Below the pieces are notes generated by a model. That model was not told where the DNA came from. It worked only from the letters and a program-made list of their open reading frames with translations, and did no database searches. Shown in pieces: positions 1-12,021 of a stretch of 64,000 nt of DNA (positions are counted from its first letter, which is position 1; each line of letters opens with the position of its first letter). The DNA comes from Helichrysum umbraculigerum (Eukaryota; Streptophyta; Magnoliopsida; Asterales; Asteraceae), in NCBI GenBank assembly GCA_949592205.1, contig CATIUR010000003.1, forward strand, positions 150,969,259 to 151,033,258. Direction: 5' to 3'. The position numbers and the translations under genes are program-made.

Positions 1-370
1 TTGGCGGCATGATTCTTCAATAAAAGAAATGAAGATACATGAGATTTTGTATGAGCTGGTAATTGTCACAGATGTACATGTATAAAAGCAGTAATACATA
101 ACATCAACATGGAAAATGACAATTAATGTGAGTTGAGATAATAAAGGATATCTGATAGATAAAGTGAGCTCAAAAGTTACATCTTACAGAGATATTACAA
201 AAGGTGTCGGGAATGGTTACATCCGACTAGTTTATAGAGTAGTGCTAGATAGTCCCTAGATTACGAGATAGATTACAGACAAAAACTACACAAATCTTAA
301 TGTAGATTAATTGGTTCCATTAGCGTGACAAGGCGGTCCACAGTTTGCTAGTCGATTGGTTCATTCTTAG

Positions 371-847
371 TTACGGTTCCTGGCTTTCGGATTCGTCTTC
401 CGACTCCAGGTTCAGGTCGTGTGGGTGGTAGCGTGCCTCGAGCATGTCCCTGTATCTTTGAGTCGTGGAGCGGTACCTAGTCTCCTCCGTTGATTTCCTG
501 CCCAAACGTTTGATCCATGTTTTGGTCCTACGGGTTATGTTGGTGGCCACTTTCTTCCAGTAACGGATCTTATCTTTGATTCGTGTAGGGACAGATCGGT
601 TTGAGATTCTCAATCTTTGTTCATAGTCTATGCACTTACGCTTAAGTGCCCAATTTCGGCCGTCTAGTCCCACGGCCTGATCTCGCACTCTTTCATATTC
701 TTCTATGTCGATGCCAGTCATTTCGAAATTCTGATTTTCGTTTCCCTCCAGCATGATTTCTTCTTCTGGTACGATGTCCTCATCGAGATACGTGTACTGG
801 ATTTGTTCCTCGTGGACCTGGTCACTATCAGACACGTAGTCGTCCAT
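371..847 (-). CDS. hypothetical 158-aa ORF in the gag position of element A
   Basis: This ORF begins about 580 bases downstream of the primer-binding site of element A and is the only sizeable reading frame in the visible internal region. The N-terminal half is acidic (many Asp and Glu). The middle is basic with a run of Arg and Lys, and the C-terminus is acidic again. I see no zinc knuckle and no recognisable capsid, protease or polymerase motif. It could be the N-terminal part of gag, an extra ORF of the element, or a chance frame. Its position and strand match the element; its function is not recognised. Confidence 0.35.
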   Translation of the reverse strand: MDDYVSDSDQVHEEQIQYTYLDEDIVPEEEIMLEGNENQNFEMTGIDIEEYERVRDQAVGLDGRNWALKRKCIDYEQRLRISNRSVPTRIKDKIRYWKKVATNITRRTKTWIKRLGRKSTEETRYRSTTQRYRDMLEARYHPHDLNLESEDESESQEP

Positions 848-1425
848 TTGGGAATTCGCGTCTTTGAGTTCTATAGAAATGACAGAGAGAGGATTTTAGT
901 CCTTGGAAGTACGTTGCTTCCGGGTGTTAGAAGTGATTTTCATAAAATCATTAGAGTACGCCACAAGGTGGTGTGACGGAAATCAAGTCTGTCATGGTCG
1001 GTGCAAACCGCTGAGAGAAATTCGTAAGTGTCACCAGAGAAACGTCGGCTATCTCTATAGCGAGTGTGTTTACGTGCGAGGCCTATTCATATATATATTC
1101 AATATATAATAGCCTAGTAGTATAGTCAGTGAGTGAGGCCTATGTATGTATATACTCGTATATCACATAATAGCCTAGTGTATGTCTAGCACATAACAAG
1201 TAAGAGTCTCGGTTCCCTCGTGGTCAGAGTCAACTAACGCATTCCTGTTCGACATAGCCATTTCAGACCTCACATCATCTTCCCTTAATTGTACATAGTT
1301 GATCAAGCTATGTTAAATTAAAGTCGTATGATGTAATTCCTGAACCAATCATGTCTAATAAGGAAATACTGCCTAATGGTCATAGTCTAGGCCCACTAAA
1401 TGCAACCTAGTTCACTATAACCTTA

Positions 1426-1438
1426 GGCTCTGATACCA
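1426..1438 (-). promoter_or_regulatory. primer-binding site of element A
   Basis: The minus strand reads TGGTATCAGAGCC three bases after the LTR end. This matches the initiator-methionine tRNA primer site used by many plant LTR retrotransposons. It fixes the element on the minus strand and identifies 1442-3834 as its 5' LTR. Confidence 0.85.
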
Positions 1439-1441
1439 ATC

Positions 1442-3834
1442 TGTAACACCCCCGAAATTCACTGTTTTGCGGAAGCATACTTGGGTGTTACTAATCAATA
1501 TACAAAGCACAAGATATACAGCAAACGACCTCTAAATGAGACGTTTTGTAAATTAGTTACATTCCATAGATATAATGTTTGAAAACTTAGTGTTTTCGTA
1601 TACAAAATATAGTTTCCCCTAGAGTCCACGCGTATAGATGGAGATTCTATTACATAATCGTAATATACAAAAGATAATGCTAAGAATCTCCGTTAATGCA
1701 GTTGTGTTGAAATCATGCGACTCTAGCTAAAATCCTGGAGTAATCCTACTCCATCCGGGTACCTGAGAAAACATGCTAAAAAGTGTCAACCAAAAAGGTT
1801 GGTGAATCTCACAGGTTTGTAAATAATATCGGCCTTGAACACGAGATTTCATTAGTAGTGCCCGTAGACGTAAAATCAGTCATTGCAATCCAGCAATCGT
1901 AAAATCAGTATTTGCAATCCAGCAAATGTAAATAAATAAGTTTATACCGTTGCCATGAGGCTCATAATCGAAGCTTAACCCGTAAATAATATGTTTGCTC
2001 CCGTGACATGCTCGTAAGTGAGCAAGCATCAGTAACGAATAAGTTGTCACCCGTTTATACGTGTAAATCGGTACGTGGCAGCGCTACTGCCCCGGGTGGG
2101 GAGGGTCATTTCCCTAATGGATCCATTAACTACTGTTCGCGCTTAAGTACATAACTAACGATATATGATGGAGAGACTTCAGTAAATAGTAAGTAACTCA
2201 TGCAATTCCGTTTGGTATAGTAAACAGTTTAGTACTAGTGTTCAAGAAAATCAGTAGCATGTATCTCCCCCAATAAGTTAAAACAGTAAAAGTGGGGCCG
2301 TAAGACTCACCTGAGTCTTTGCAAGTACGTTTATATCAATAAACGAGTAAATAATATCAACCGTAGGTTCTCCGAACCCGTAACCTTCAAATGCCTAAAC
2401 ATATAAAGTTAAGTAAGTAGATGTCTCGCAAGACCATCTAGGCTAGTTGTTTACACAACTCATTATGTCCAAGTGTTTGTTTAGTAATCCGTTTGTAGTT
2501 TGAAAACAAATATGGCCCGTTGGTGACGGTTTGTAATAATGATTCAAAGTGTTATCATTTATAACGCAATTTAGTGTAATTGTGATAGAAAGTATGTTCT
2601 ATGATGTTTGTTAAGTCGTATGACATAAGTATTTGAAGTTGTGTAAGTTCGACACTTAGTAAAATCTGACTTTTCAAGGGTCTGGTTTGTGCGACGTAGC
2701 ATGCGACGTAGCATGCGACGTAGGATGCGACGTAGGGAGGTACGTCGCATGATGCGACCTTCGCAATTCAATGCGACGTAGGTTCGGTTTGCGACGTAAA
2801 AGTCTACGTCGCTATGTGCGACGTCCGCAAGTTAATGCGACGTAATAGGCTGCGTCGCTAGTGCGACGTTGGGATTTTTGTGCGACGTAGGCCGCGACGT
2901 CGCTAAATGCGACGTTGTGAGGTGTAATGCGACGTTTTGAGCTACGTCGCAGATAGTCCAGCGTCTCTGCGACGTAGCGGTCTGATCGGAATTTGGTGGC
3001 CGGAAAATCGGTCGAAAAGCTTCCGTTCGGTCCAAATCTTTTACCCAACCCATTTTTGGACATTTTAAGCATATATAAACCATAAAAACGTAAAAATGAG
3101 CAAAAACGGAGAGTTTCGGGTTTTGTCGGAAACTTACAAAATGCCGAAATGAAAATCCGGAAAGATAGGAATGTAGATCGTGTGATGGTGAACGTTTTCT
3201 TCCAAAGGGATGAGATGGTCCGGCGAGGTTTAATGGTGTTATTTTGCGATTTTTGGTGATGAATGAGGTTTAGTGATTGAGAGTAAAAGAAAGAGAGAGA
3301 GAGAAAATAGAAATGGAAATGAAAGAGAAGGTGGGGAAATGGGAGGTTATCCTCCCATTTTCCGGTCCCCGCACCCCGTGCGGTGTTCGTTTCCTCCGTC
3401 GTTTAAACGTTAAATCAAGCAGTTATATTTTTTTTTAAAAGATGACGGGAATATTTTAATGAAATACCTTGAAATTAATTATAAAAACATTTGTCGAAGT
3501 ATTAAAATTTTTAACTCGCGTTTAATACATATTCGTTAAATTATTTAAATTGTCGTCGCGGTATTATAAATAATGTTTGTTCGCTGTGTATTTTATATAA
3601 TAAATACGTTCTCATTATTTAGGTAAGTTTCTGTCACCAACGTCAAAATAATTGTGTCGGACTCCGTCCGGTTAATTCGTACGATTTATCCAAATCGCGT
3701 AAAAACACACATATATATATAAATCAACTTATACATATACAAGTAGAGCCTGTAATTAGTCCTATTACATACTAATTACAACTAGTTACAATCAATTAGG
3801 CATAAATAATTATCCTAATTTAGCAGGTGTTACA
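1442..3834 (-). repeat. LTR-A, long terminal repeat (2,393 bp)
   Basis: The ends TGTAACACC and GGTGTTACA are mutual inverted complements. Blocks inside are shared with LTR-B, LTR-C and LTR-D, for example the TACTGCCCCGGGTGGGGA block near 2087 (compare 56759) and the GACTCACCTGAGTCT block near 2305 (compare 56998). The centre (about 2690-2985) holds the CG-rich hairpin array described separately. Small ORFs called in this array are by-products of the repeat. Confidence 0.8.
2690..2985 (-). repeat. array of TGCGACGTA / TACGTCGCA inverted-repeat modules in LTR-A
   Basis: About 18 to 20 copies of GCGACG or its complement CGTCGC occur in under 300 bases. They form head-to-head pairs. The clearest is 2725-2750, with ten-base arms ATGCGACGTA and TACGTCGCAT around a six-base loop; on the minus strand the loop reads CCTCCC. 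Another pair lies at 2791-2812. The segment is strongly CpG-rich inside AT-rich DNA. The ACGT core is the type bound by plant bZIP factors; a binding role is inference. Confidence 0.85.
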
Positions 3835-5950
3835 GCAGGGCACAAAACAGTTTGAAAATATTGTTTCATTAATAAAGTTTGTATAAAAGCCTAAAAGTAT
3901 TTTATAAATAGTTTACAAGCATAGTATGAAGTCATTCATAAGTATAGTTCAAAAGTACTCAATCTATCGAGTAAAACATGGATACATTCATGTAAACAAC
4001 AGTTTATAAGTATAAACGCATTTATATACAGTTGTAGCATACAGTAGTAAATCATTTTCTATGTTTTTCACCCCTGGTTTAAAAGCAGTAAAACAGTAGA
4101 AAGTGGGGCTGTGAACTCACCTGGTGAGCTAAAAAGTGTGCGAGTGCTAGCAAAGCCTAAGCCCAAAAGTACTCCTAGTCGATAATCTCCTAACGCCCTA
4201 AACGTATGAGATTATAAGTATAAGTATGTGGATGTCGTAGTTGACCATCCATTATAGCGTTCATTAAATAGATATGTCCAAAGTATTCGTTTGTCGTTTA
4301 GTTTTGTTTTTTTGAAAACGTGTACAGCCCGTTGGTGAGTTTTCGTAATAATATACCCGAAGTACTATTATTATTTGTTATCATGTCATGTTCACAAAGT
4401 ATTTCTTACGTGTTTCTAAGTAGTATCGTATAAGTATAAATGTTCCTTGAAGTTCGACACTTAGTGTGAAAACTAGTTTTAAAGTTTTTGTTATTTTATC
4501 CGAAGTCATATTGCAAGTCATCCCGCAAGTCCAACTGTTATATGGTCAAACGGGCTCGGTTTTACCCGAGACTTTTACACAAGTCTTAAAATGGTTAAAT
4601 AAGTCTTAGAAAATTATCGGTACGTTTTATGGTCGGCCCAAAGTGTCGGTTTTTACAAAAGTTCCAAAACAGTCATTAAATTACATTTTCGGTTTTGTCG
4701 GTTAATTTCGCCTCCCGTTCTCGACTAGTTCTGGTCCGAATTAATGTCCACAATTTTTACCAACTGGTCATCTATGTATCTAGTACTTAACGTGATTTTT
4801 CCGTGATTTATAGTGTCCATCTTGTTAGGTAAATAATTCTACGAAAGAACCGAACTCTTTTTTCGAACAAAATCAGACTACATGCAAAGATCAGATTATA
4901 ACGAAAAATACGTAGATTTTTGGAAAGAGCCAAAGAAGAATTTTTTGTAGATCTTTTCCATATGAAGATTTTGGTATGTGTTTCATGATCTAATTCTACC
5001 TAGAACTCGAGTTATGGTCGATTTAGTGGACTGACTTTTCTGGGACAGATTATGCATGTTTATGTATGTTTTACAAAAACGAGTTTTAGCATTATATTTG
5101 GACATAATCAAGTTAATGGAGCTATAAAATATGTAAATCATTAACATGCAACAAAATCTAGAGTGAGAAAGTGGTTTCCTTACAAAGAAGATGACGGGGA
5201 AAAGATGATGATACTTGTGGCTTGAACTTTCTTGCAAAATGATGATTTTAGTGGTGGTGGAGCTATGGAGGTCAAAGGGTGGTAAGTGGTGGTCAATGGT
5301 GGTGGTGTGGTGGTGTTGTGGTAGTGGTTTTCTCCAGATTTTAGAGAGAGAGAGTGATGTTTTAGAGAGAAGTGGGAGAGAAATCTTGAAAGTGTGAATG
5401 AGAGAAATGATGAGATTGGAAGTTTGCATGTAAATTGTATGGAGGTAGAAATATGTGCTCATGCGGGAGCACATGGGCTGGTTTTCAGTGGGTCCCCCTA
5501 GGGGTTTGTGATTTAATTTTTGATTCTCAGTCTGTGTTGCGTACTGTGTTCGTTTACCAGTTATTTTCGTTAAATCGTTAAATCGCGTAACGTTTTCTTG
5601 TGTCGTTTTGATTAACGATATGTTTGGGATAAATTTTCATTGAAGTATTATTAAAATACTTTATTTTAATTTGTCAAAATATTTATTGACTTTCGTTTGG
5701 TTGCCGAATTCGATTCGCGCGTTATCTTTGCATTTAAGACGTTTTAAGCAAAACGTCTATGTTTTTCGTGTATTATTTAAACAAAATAATAATATATGAT
5801 AAATAACTTCTAAAAGTAGATTTAAGTTATTTATAGAAATGTTTTCACCAACGTCGTATATTGTGTCGGACTTTGTCCGATCATTTCGCGCGTAATTACT
5901 AATAAATACAAATTTTGTAATACCTCACGTATTAATTTATTGGGCTTTGC
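3835..5950 (-). repeat. LTR-B, older related gypsy LTR truncated on its left by element A
   Basis: Sequence directly right of LTR-A aligns by eye with other copies of the same LTR family: the GTGGGGCTGTGAACTCACC block near 4104, the TCGACACTTAGT block near 4448 and the TGTGTCGGACT block near 5863. Its left part is missing from the window, as expected if element A inserted into it. The right boundary could not be fixed and may lie anywhere from about 5,940 to 6,060. It contains no palindrome array comparable to A, C or D. The minus-strand frame at 4983-5474 is low-complexity and is not taken as a gene. Confidence 0.6.
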
Positions 5951-7375
5951 TAGACTTATCTCATAAAAATAATGTGAATTCTCTTAAGTAGGGAATTAGC
6001 CTAAGACATGCACGTGATTAATGTACGTAATTATGTCGAAATTTGCGGATTGTCATAACTTCCTTTTTAGTATTAGTATTTTTTTTAAAAAATAATAATA
6101 CTGTATCATGTACCGAAACTTTGAATTAGTTAATTAAAAAGTTAAATTGTTAGCTTTAAATTTCAAATCTTATAAATTGGTATCGTTTTTTTTTTTTTTT
6201 TTTTTTGTGTTTCAAAGTTGCTTCGTATTTTCAATAACTATTTTTTTTTTGTTTCACCAAAGTTACATACATGAGGATAACCGAAACCCGTTAATAAATA
6301 TGAAAAACCAATGGGTAATACTAATTGGGTACCTAACGGGTATTGGGTCGGGTATCAGTACGAATATTCTAAACCGGTATATGTACAGATACACTAAAAT
6401 CCGCCGAAAACCAACCCATTGGCATACATAATCCAAACATTGTAAATTAAAAATTGATAAAAGATTCAAAAAAGGCGGTAGTATGGGTACAAATACACTA
6501 AAATCTGCCGGAACCCGACCCGTTGGCATCCATGATCTAAAAATTGTAAATTGAAAATTTATAAAAGGATTCAAAATAGTAGGTCGTATAAGAATTTAAA
6601 TCACTGGATGATAGAATGAAGTTATGAATTTTTTGGAATTGAAATAACTTATTGGGGTTTTTTTCAGTAAAAATAAAATAAATAAGATTGTAAGAAGAGT
6701 TTGAATTATATAAGAAATAATAAATTATAAAATATTTGAAGGATTATCTCCAATTAAAAGAAAAACAAATGATTTATATTGTAAATATTGAAGGATGTAT
6801 ATTGTAAATATAGAAGGGTAAATTAGTCTTTTAGTCACATAATAATGGGATTAATGATGTCATGAAATAAATTAAAGGTTAGATCTTAATTGTTGATCTC
6901 CATCTAATGATCCTTATTCTTTCAAGATTTTTCTTTTAATATATAAGATAGAATAGATAGATAGATAGATAGATAGATTATCTTTACCAATCTAATAGCA
7001 TCTCTACCAACTAAAGTTTCATTTGATTAATTGGTTGTCACATGAAAGTGAACATTTATTTTTGGACAATCCAAAATAGTAATCAAGATACATGAAATGG
7101 GACGGAGGGAGTAGTTATCTATGTAGTATGTAAAATGTACAATTGATCGGATCAACTTTCAAAGCTTCAAAAGAGTATAGTTCATATCATCAAACGTTAT
7201 AGTATTTGTATCTTTCTTTTCACTATGTTAAGGAATTTATTATATATATATGTTGATCTAATGGCTATTCGACTAGTCGTATTTGAATGATACATGATGA
7301 AAAAAATATATATTATCTTCAAATGTTATTCTAGCCAAACTTGCATGAATAATATGGGATTAGTGTAGGTAATCT
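5951..7375. other. AT-rich intergenic DNA with a direct duplication and microsatellites
   Basis: There is no gene. It holds a poly-T run near 6186-6206, a degenerate direct duplication of about 100 bases (units from about 6389 and 6493, both starting ATACACTAAAATC) and a GATA microsatellite at about 6950-6979. The sequence GGGACGGAGGGAGTA near 7100-7114 is the typical terminal sequence of a Stowaway MITE. The matching opposite end was not found, so only a truncated Stowaway is likely. Confidence 0.5.
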
Positions 7376-8271
7376 TTTTACATTGGGAGGTGATCCTCAC
7401 ACACTTGATTTTAGTCCATACACACTATTTAATATAAACTTCCCATTCTACCCTTCTAAATCAATACCTGTAAACAATATTTTCAAATTCCAATAGAAAG
7501 TCAAAACCCATTGACCCACCATTCCACCAAACCGACTTCCATACGCCATCAGTATACCATCACTCCACCATCTCCTGATTTATAATCCGACATCAACAAA
7601 GAGATGCTAAAACATTGTTTTATATTTTGAAACATTAATACGTATTGCAAAGCAACAGATCATCATCCCTCTAACACCCAACAAATAGAGGCTTCAATTT
7701 TCTTCGTTGAAAGCAACAATTTGTAACTCTTTGACCTGCAATTGCGTTTCATATCCAGATTTATCAACAAAGCTATGTATACACATCGTAAAAAATGTTA
7801 TTAAAAAAAAACCCATATTCATCGGCAATGGTGAAATTTTTTTGTGGTATATACACCAGACCCGAACCGTATAAGTGGTCAAATTCGTAGTTAGTGGTTC
7901 AATTACGTAACCGGAGTGATACCGGTTTGCCGGAGTCGTCAACTTCTACCTAAATTCGCAACCAAAACACGCAAATATTCAAGAAAATTGATGCTTGTTT
8001 ACGAGAGTGTAGTCAGAGCAGTAACGAAGATAAAGTACGAGTAGAGAAAGAAGGGAACACAGTCTCATGGTGGTGATTAAAGGTGAAAATGGGTGATGGT
8101 CAGATGATGGTCGGTTACTAGAATATATAGAGAAATAGGGAAGAAAGAGAAAGATAATTCCGAAAACTTATTTCTCGCTTCCTTAGTTAAGAAGGGTAGA
8201 ATGGGAAGTTTACATTAAATAGTGTGTATGGACTAAAATCAAGTGTGTGAGGATCACCTCCCTTTTACATT
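7376..8271. mobile_element. non-autonomous MULE with long terminal inverted repeats and 9-bp TSD
   Basis: The element body is 7385-8262 (878 bp). Its ends are inverted copies of each other for about 75 bases, starting GGGAGGTGATCCTCACACAC. It is flanked by a perfect nine-base duplication TTTTACATT at 7376-7384 and 8263-8271. Long inverted repeats with a 9-bp TSD are diagnostic of the Mutator superfamily. No transposase is present. The interior has only a minus-strand 82-codon frame (7694-7942) that I do not recognise, so captured host sequence remains possible. Confidence 0.85.
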
Positions 8272-8805
8272 TTAAAAAATAATTCGAAAGAATAATTAAA
8301 AGTAATTATAGGAAAACACGCTAAATGAGTTGAAAACCCGAACAACAATGTTTATTTATCTTCGGTAACTAAATTTTATATTAAGCTCGTGCATACCCAT
8401 TGACGATTCTCTAGATCCGCCACTGGTCCTGGCTGGGGCATGGTACGATATAATGGTCCCACCTAAGCCAAAGACCGATACCAACTATCACTTGCAAGTT
8501 CTGGAAATGCTTGAAAATTCAAACGTGTCAAAACTATTCAAACTTACTAGATTGATTCGATGAACGACTCAACAGTACAAAGAACATGCTCACTACATCC
8601 CTAAAATATACCAACACTCAAACACTGTTTCGTCACCTAATGATCTCAGAAATCAATCAATAAGATGATGACTGAATGAAACAAAAGATAAACGATTAAC
8701 TGGAGAGACAAAATAGGGTATGAAAAACACAGTGAAATAGAGAGAAAGAAATTGAGAGCTGCTCACCCCAACAAAATAAAGCGTATAAGATAATTTAATA
8801 CGTTT
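8272..8805. other. intergenic DNA, nothing recognised
   Basis: AT-rich sequence between two MULE insertions. A CCGCCACTGGTCCTGGCTGG segment near 8418 resembles eroded coding DNA, but no open frame supports a gene. Confidence 0.5.
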
Positions 8806-9776
8806 TATTAGTTAGGGAGAATTGCATATATGCCACTCATAAGCTTCAAAATATCATATTTGCCTAATATAATTTTAAAATATCATATATGCCACTCTTA
8901 AACCCAAAATATATCATATATATCCAAATGGTTAATTTAATTACTTTAATAACACTAGAATCCCAAAAAAAGTTATTATTGACCATTATACCCTTCTCCA
9001 ATACTACTCCCTAAACATTAAGAACTCTAGCTCACTCACTTCAACCTATTTCATTTCTCAATTTTATCATTCTCATACAATTCTTCTCCGTTATCTATTT
9101 TTGGTTGATATAGATTGAATTTAAATCTAATTCCTTTTAAAAACATTGTTGAAGAAGGCAATCAATTGAGGTTCAGACTTGATTGTAACGAATCTTGGAT
9201 ACATAATCATTTGGAAATTACGGTTTATGTTATCGAAAAAGTAAAAAAAACAAAGAGTCAAAGTTAGGCAAACACAATAGTGTAGTGATGATTGGGTTTG
9301 TACGGAAAACTCAAAATGTCAAATTGGTTTGTGATCTTCGTAGTGGACTAAAAAAATCTCGAAACAAAATAAATACTAAGTTGGTAAACTTGTTCACAAC
9401 ATCGAGGATTAGTGAAAAGTCAATACATACATCTCAAATTAAAATAGAGCTTATCAACAAAAATAAAATTAATATATGTTTCTTGGATTCTAATCAAAAT
9501 TATTTTGGAGGAAAAACATAGATATGAAATAGGTTGGAGTGAGTAAACTAGGGTTCTTAATGTTCAGGGATAATGAGTTTCAAGATAAAGGGTATAATGG
9601 TCAATGATAATTTTATTTAAGATTCTAGTGTTTTTATAATGATTAAATTGATTATTTGGATGTATTTGATATTTTTGAGTTTAAGAGTGGCATATATGAT
9701 ATTTTTTAATTATATTTGGCAAATATGATATTTTGAAGCTTATGAGTGGCATATATGCAATTCTCACTATTAGTTA
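8806..9776. mobile_element. non-autonomous MULE with terminal inverted repeats of about 200 bp or more and 9-bp TSD
   Basis: The body is 8815-9767 (953 bp). The two ends are inverted near-copies over roughly 195 bases, beginning GAGAATTGCATATATGCCAC, and similarity continues more weakly to about 245 bases. The flanking duplication TATTAGTTA is perfect (8806-8814 and 9768-9776). This is the Mutator pattern. The 78-codon frame at 9285-9521 in the centre has no recognised domain. Confidence 0.85.
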
Positions 9777-10258
9777 TTACTAAATAGTCAACAGATTATG
9801 ACTGAATGTTGATCAGCCCATTAGTCCATTAAAGAAGCCCAGCAACAGGTCAGCATGCAACAAGATCCAACTCCAGCAGGCAACATGCATCCTTTTTTAT
9901 TTATAATTCTCACCTCTACAAAAAAAATCCAATTACAATCAATACAAGCCTACAAGGTACTACGTATCATTTATTGAACACCAAGACTGTATACCATGCT
10001 TATTTTCATCATGTACCCCCTCAATCTTGGTGTTCAATAAAAATTAAACTTTTCAAATACCTCAGAATTATAAGAGTAAAATCAAGGTCTTGAAACCTAT
10101 TAGTTACATGTAAGTATTTTTTTGTGGAACCTAGTTTCAAGAACTTTAACCATTACCATTCTCAAAAACTATAAGAAACCGAACCAAAAAAAAGAAGAAG
10201 AAAAAGCTTAGAAATTGGTGTTTGTCGCATTCTAGTCATTCTGTACTTCTACAAATGA
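9777..10258. other. intergenic DNA with a perfect 17-bp hairpin
   Basis: There is no gene. The 17-base word TTTATTGAACACCAAGA at 9970-9986 is followed after 38 bases by its exact reverse complement at 10025-10041. Confidence 0.55.
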
Positions 10259-10711
10259 CTACAATTAGGGAAAATCACAAATTTGTTCCCTTTACCAAGA
10301 CCATTTTAACAAAATAATCCGTTGACTTTCCATTTTAACAAAGTAATCCATCGATTGGCGTCGCAATGGCGCCCCCGGCGCCCCTGACACAACCAAACCA
10401 CCCATTGCATGACACGTGTACGAGAAAATAATAAAAAAAAACCACATGCGCCCCTTTGTGATTCTTGGCGCCCCTTCCCTTTATTTTTGGCGCCCATCTC
10501 ATTTATTTTTCGCCCCATCGGCGCCAACATGTTTTTTTTATTATTTTCTCGTACACGTGTCATGCAATGGGTGGTTGGTTGTGTCAGGGGCGCCGGGGCA
10601 CCATTGCGGCGCCAATCGATGGATTACTTTGTTAAAATGGAAAGTCAACGGATTATTTTGTTAAATTGGTCTTGGTAAATGGATCAAATTTGTGATTTTC
10701 CCCTACAATTA
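10259..10711. mobile_element. fold-back MULE-type MITE with 9-bp TSD
   Basis: The body is 10268-10702 (435 bp). Almost the whole element is one inverted repeat: each arm is nearly 190 bases and starts GGGAAAATCACAAATTTG. The centre is short and rich in GGCGCC words. The nine-base duplication CTACAATTA flanks it (10259-10267 and 10703-10711). It has no coding capacity; the small frames across it are mirror images of each other. Confidence 0.85.
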
Positions 10712-11639
10712 CAATATTCCACCATGTCAAAAAAAAAAAGTTTTATAAATGATTTCTATAAAAAATTAGAATGACCTTCCATAAAAACAGTGAACTAAAC
10801 CAGTATCAACTTGCGGAAAAAATAATTAAAATAAACAGAAATTTCCCTGATCAGCCTCACTTTTACTTTATCCATACACATCCTTTAAATCTACTTTAGT
10901 CTTTGAATGTTAGAATATGCAGTCTCAGTTTAGAGTCTGTCATTAAGTAGTGAACTTTATTACTATACTTGTTACTTTCGGGTTCACAGTTGGTTGGTGT
11001 TGGAATACTGGATCTACAAGAACTGAAGTTGGAGGACTGGAAAAGACTTTCTGGAACTTGAAGATCTGTAGAATAAAAGGCTGAACATTTGAGGTCGGGA
11101 ACTGTCAAGCTGATAAAGTGTAAGGGTTGATCTGGAGTGGTGGAAATATTGAAAATATAAAAGAAATTTTTTGAAAAAGTAAAAGAATTCAATCATTCTT
11201 CTTATTTCTCATGTCATATTACTCTATATTATAAATCATCATCACTGTTCTCGTGATCCAGGAGTTCATTCTGTGTGATATCGTTTCTCTACAATTCTAG
11301 CGATTTAGTTAAGTTCTTGAGGCTGTTTTTGTTTATATCATCAAATAGGTGATTGTCGAGGTCTAGTATGAGTGATAGTAATGTAAAAGTATACGATAAC
11401 TTTTTCTAGTTTCGTTTTGATTGAATAAACAAATGATGGTGTGTTTGCTTTATTCTTGTGTTCTTGAGGTATATTTTATGAGTCGTTGAGTTCATTTACA
11501 ATAGTATTGTATACTATAATTCGTTTATTCAATCAAAATGTACATGGATACCTTCAATTCACTCGGTTTGACTTGGTAAAATGAACTTATTTACGTGAAG
11601 ACTTAACATATTATAAACCATTCAAGCTGTTACAACCCA

Positions 11640-11680
<41 letters not shown>

Positions 11681-12021
11681 TTGTCGAAATTATAGCCTCC
11701 TAACATAACAAGTTAAATACACCTTCGTTAAAGTATACATTTAAATATGTAGATATAAACACAATATGTAACAACGTAGCAGTTTCAAAAATAGATAAAG
11801 CTTTTTTAAATATTCATTGGAAAGGTTGCGTAAATTTACTAGTATCAATAAGCACAAGAAAAGTTGGTGCACCCAAACCTCAAAAGCAGTCCAACTGTTT
11901 TGCTTACATGTTTATGGTGCCTTAGAAACTAATCACATACCTGAGTTTCCAGTCTTGAAACTCCAAAAATTCAGCACTATCAAAAAAGGGTTCATTAAAC
12001 AGCAATAACCTATCAAGCAAT
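10712..12021. other. intergenic DNA downstream of the CDCA7-like gene
   Basis: No gene was found. It contains a (CA)n microsatellite at about 11641-11678 and a small inverted repeat (a GATTGAATAAAC word near 11429 and its complement near 11523). Confidence 0.5.

Larger units (their letters stand above)
1..3834 (-). mobile_element. Ty3/gypsy LTR retrotransposon A, 5' part (5' LTR, PBS, start of internal region)
   Basis: The element lies on the minus strand. Its 5' LTR occupies 1442-3834. The complement of a TGGTATCAGAGCC primer-binding site follows directly at 1426-1438, and the internal region then runs off the left window edge. The LTR termini are TGTAACACC and GGTGTTACA, the long-LTR chromovirus-like style common in plants. 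No reverse transcriptase is visible, so the gypsy assignment rests on LTR style and on similarity to LTRs B, C and D in this window. The insertion appears to split LTR-B, whose sequence begins immediately at 3835. Confidence 0.75.

Noticed and set aside
2571..3083. Arg-rich minus-strand frames
   Set aside because: They only translate the GCGACGTA repeat array inside LTR-A; three overlapping frames look alike.
4983..5474. 163-codon minus-strand frame
   Set aside because: Low-complexity Ser/Thr/His composition, lies inside LTR-B, and a comparable frame in LTR-C is not conserved in sequence.
10306..10678. Two mirrored frames on opposite strands
   Set aside because: They are the two arms of the fold-back MITE read in both directions.
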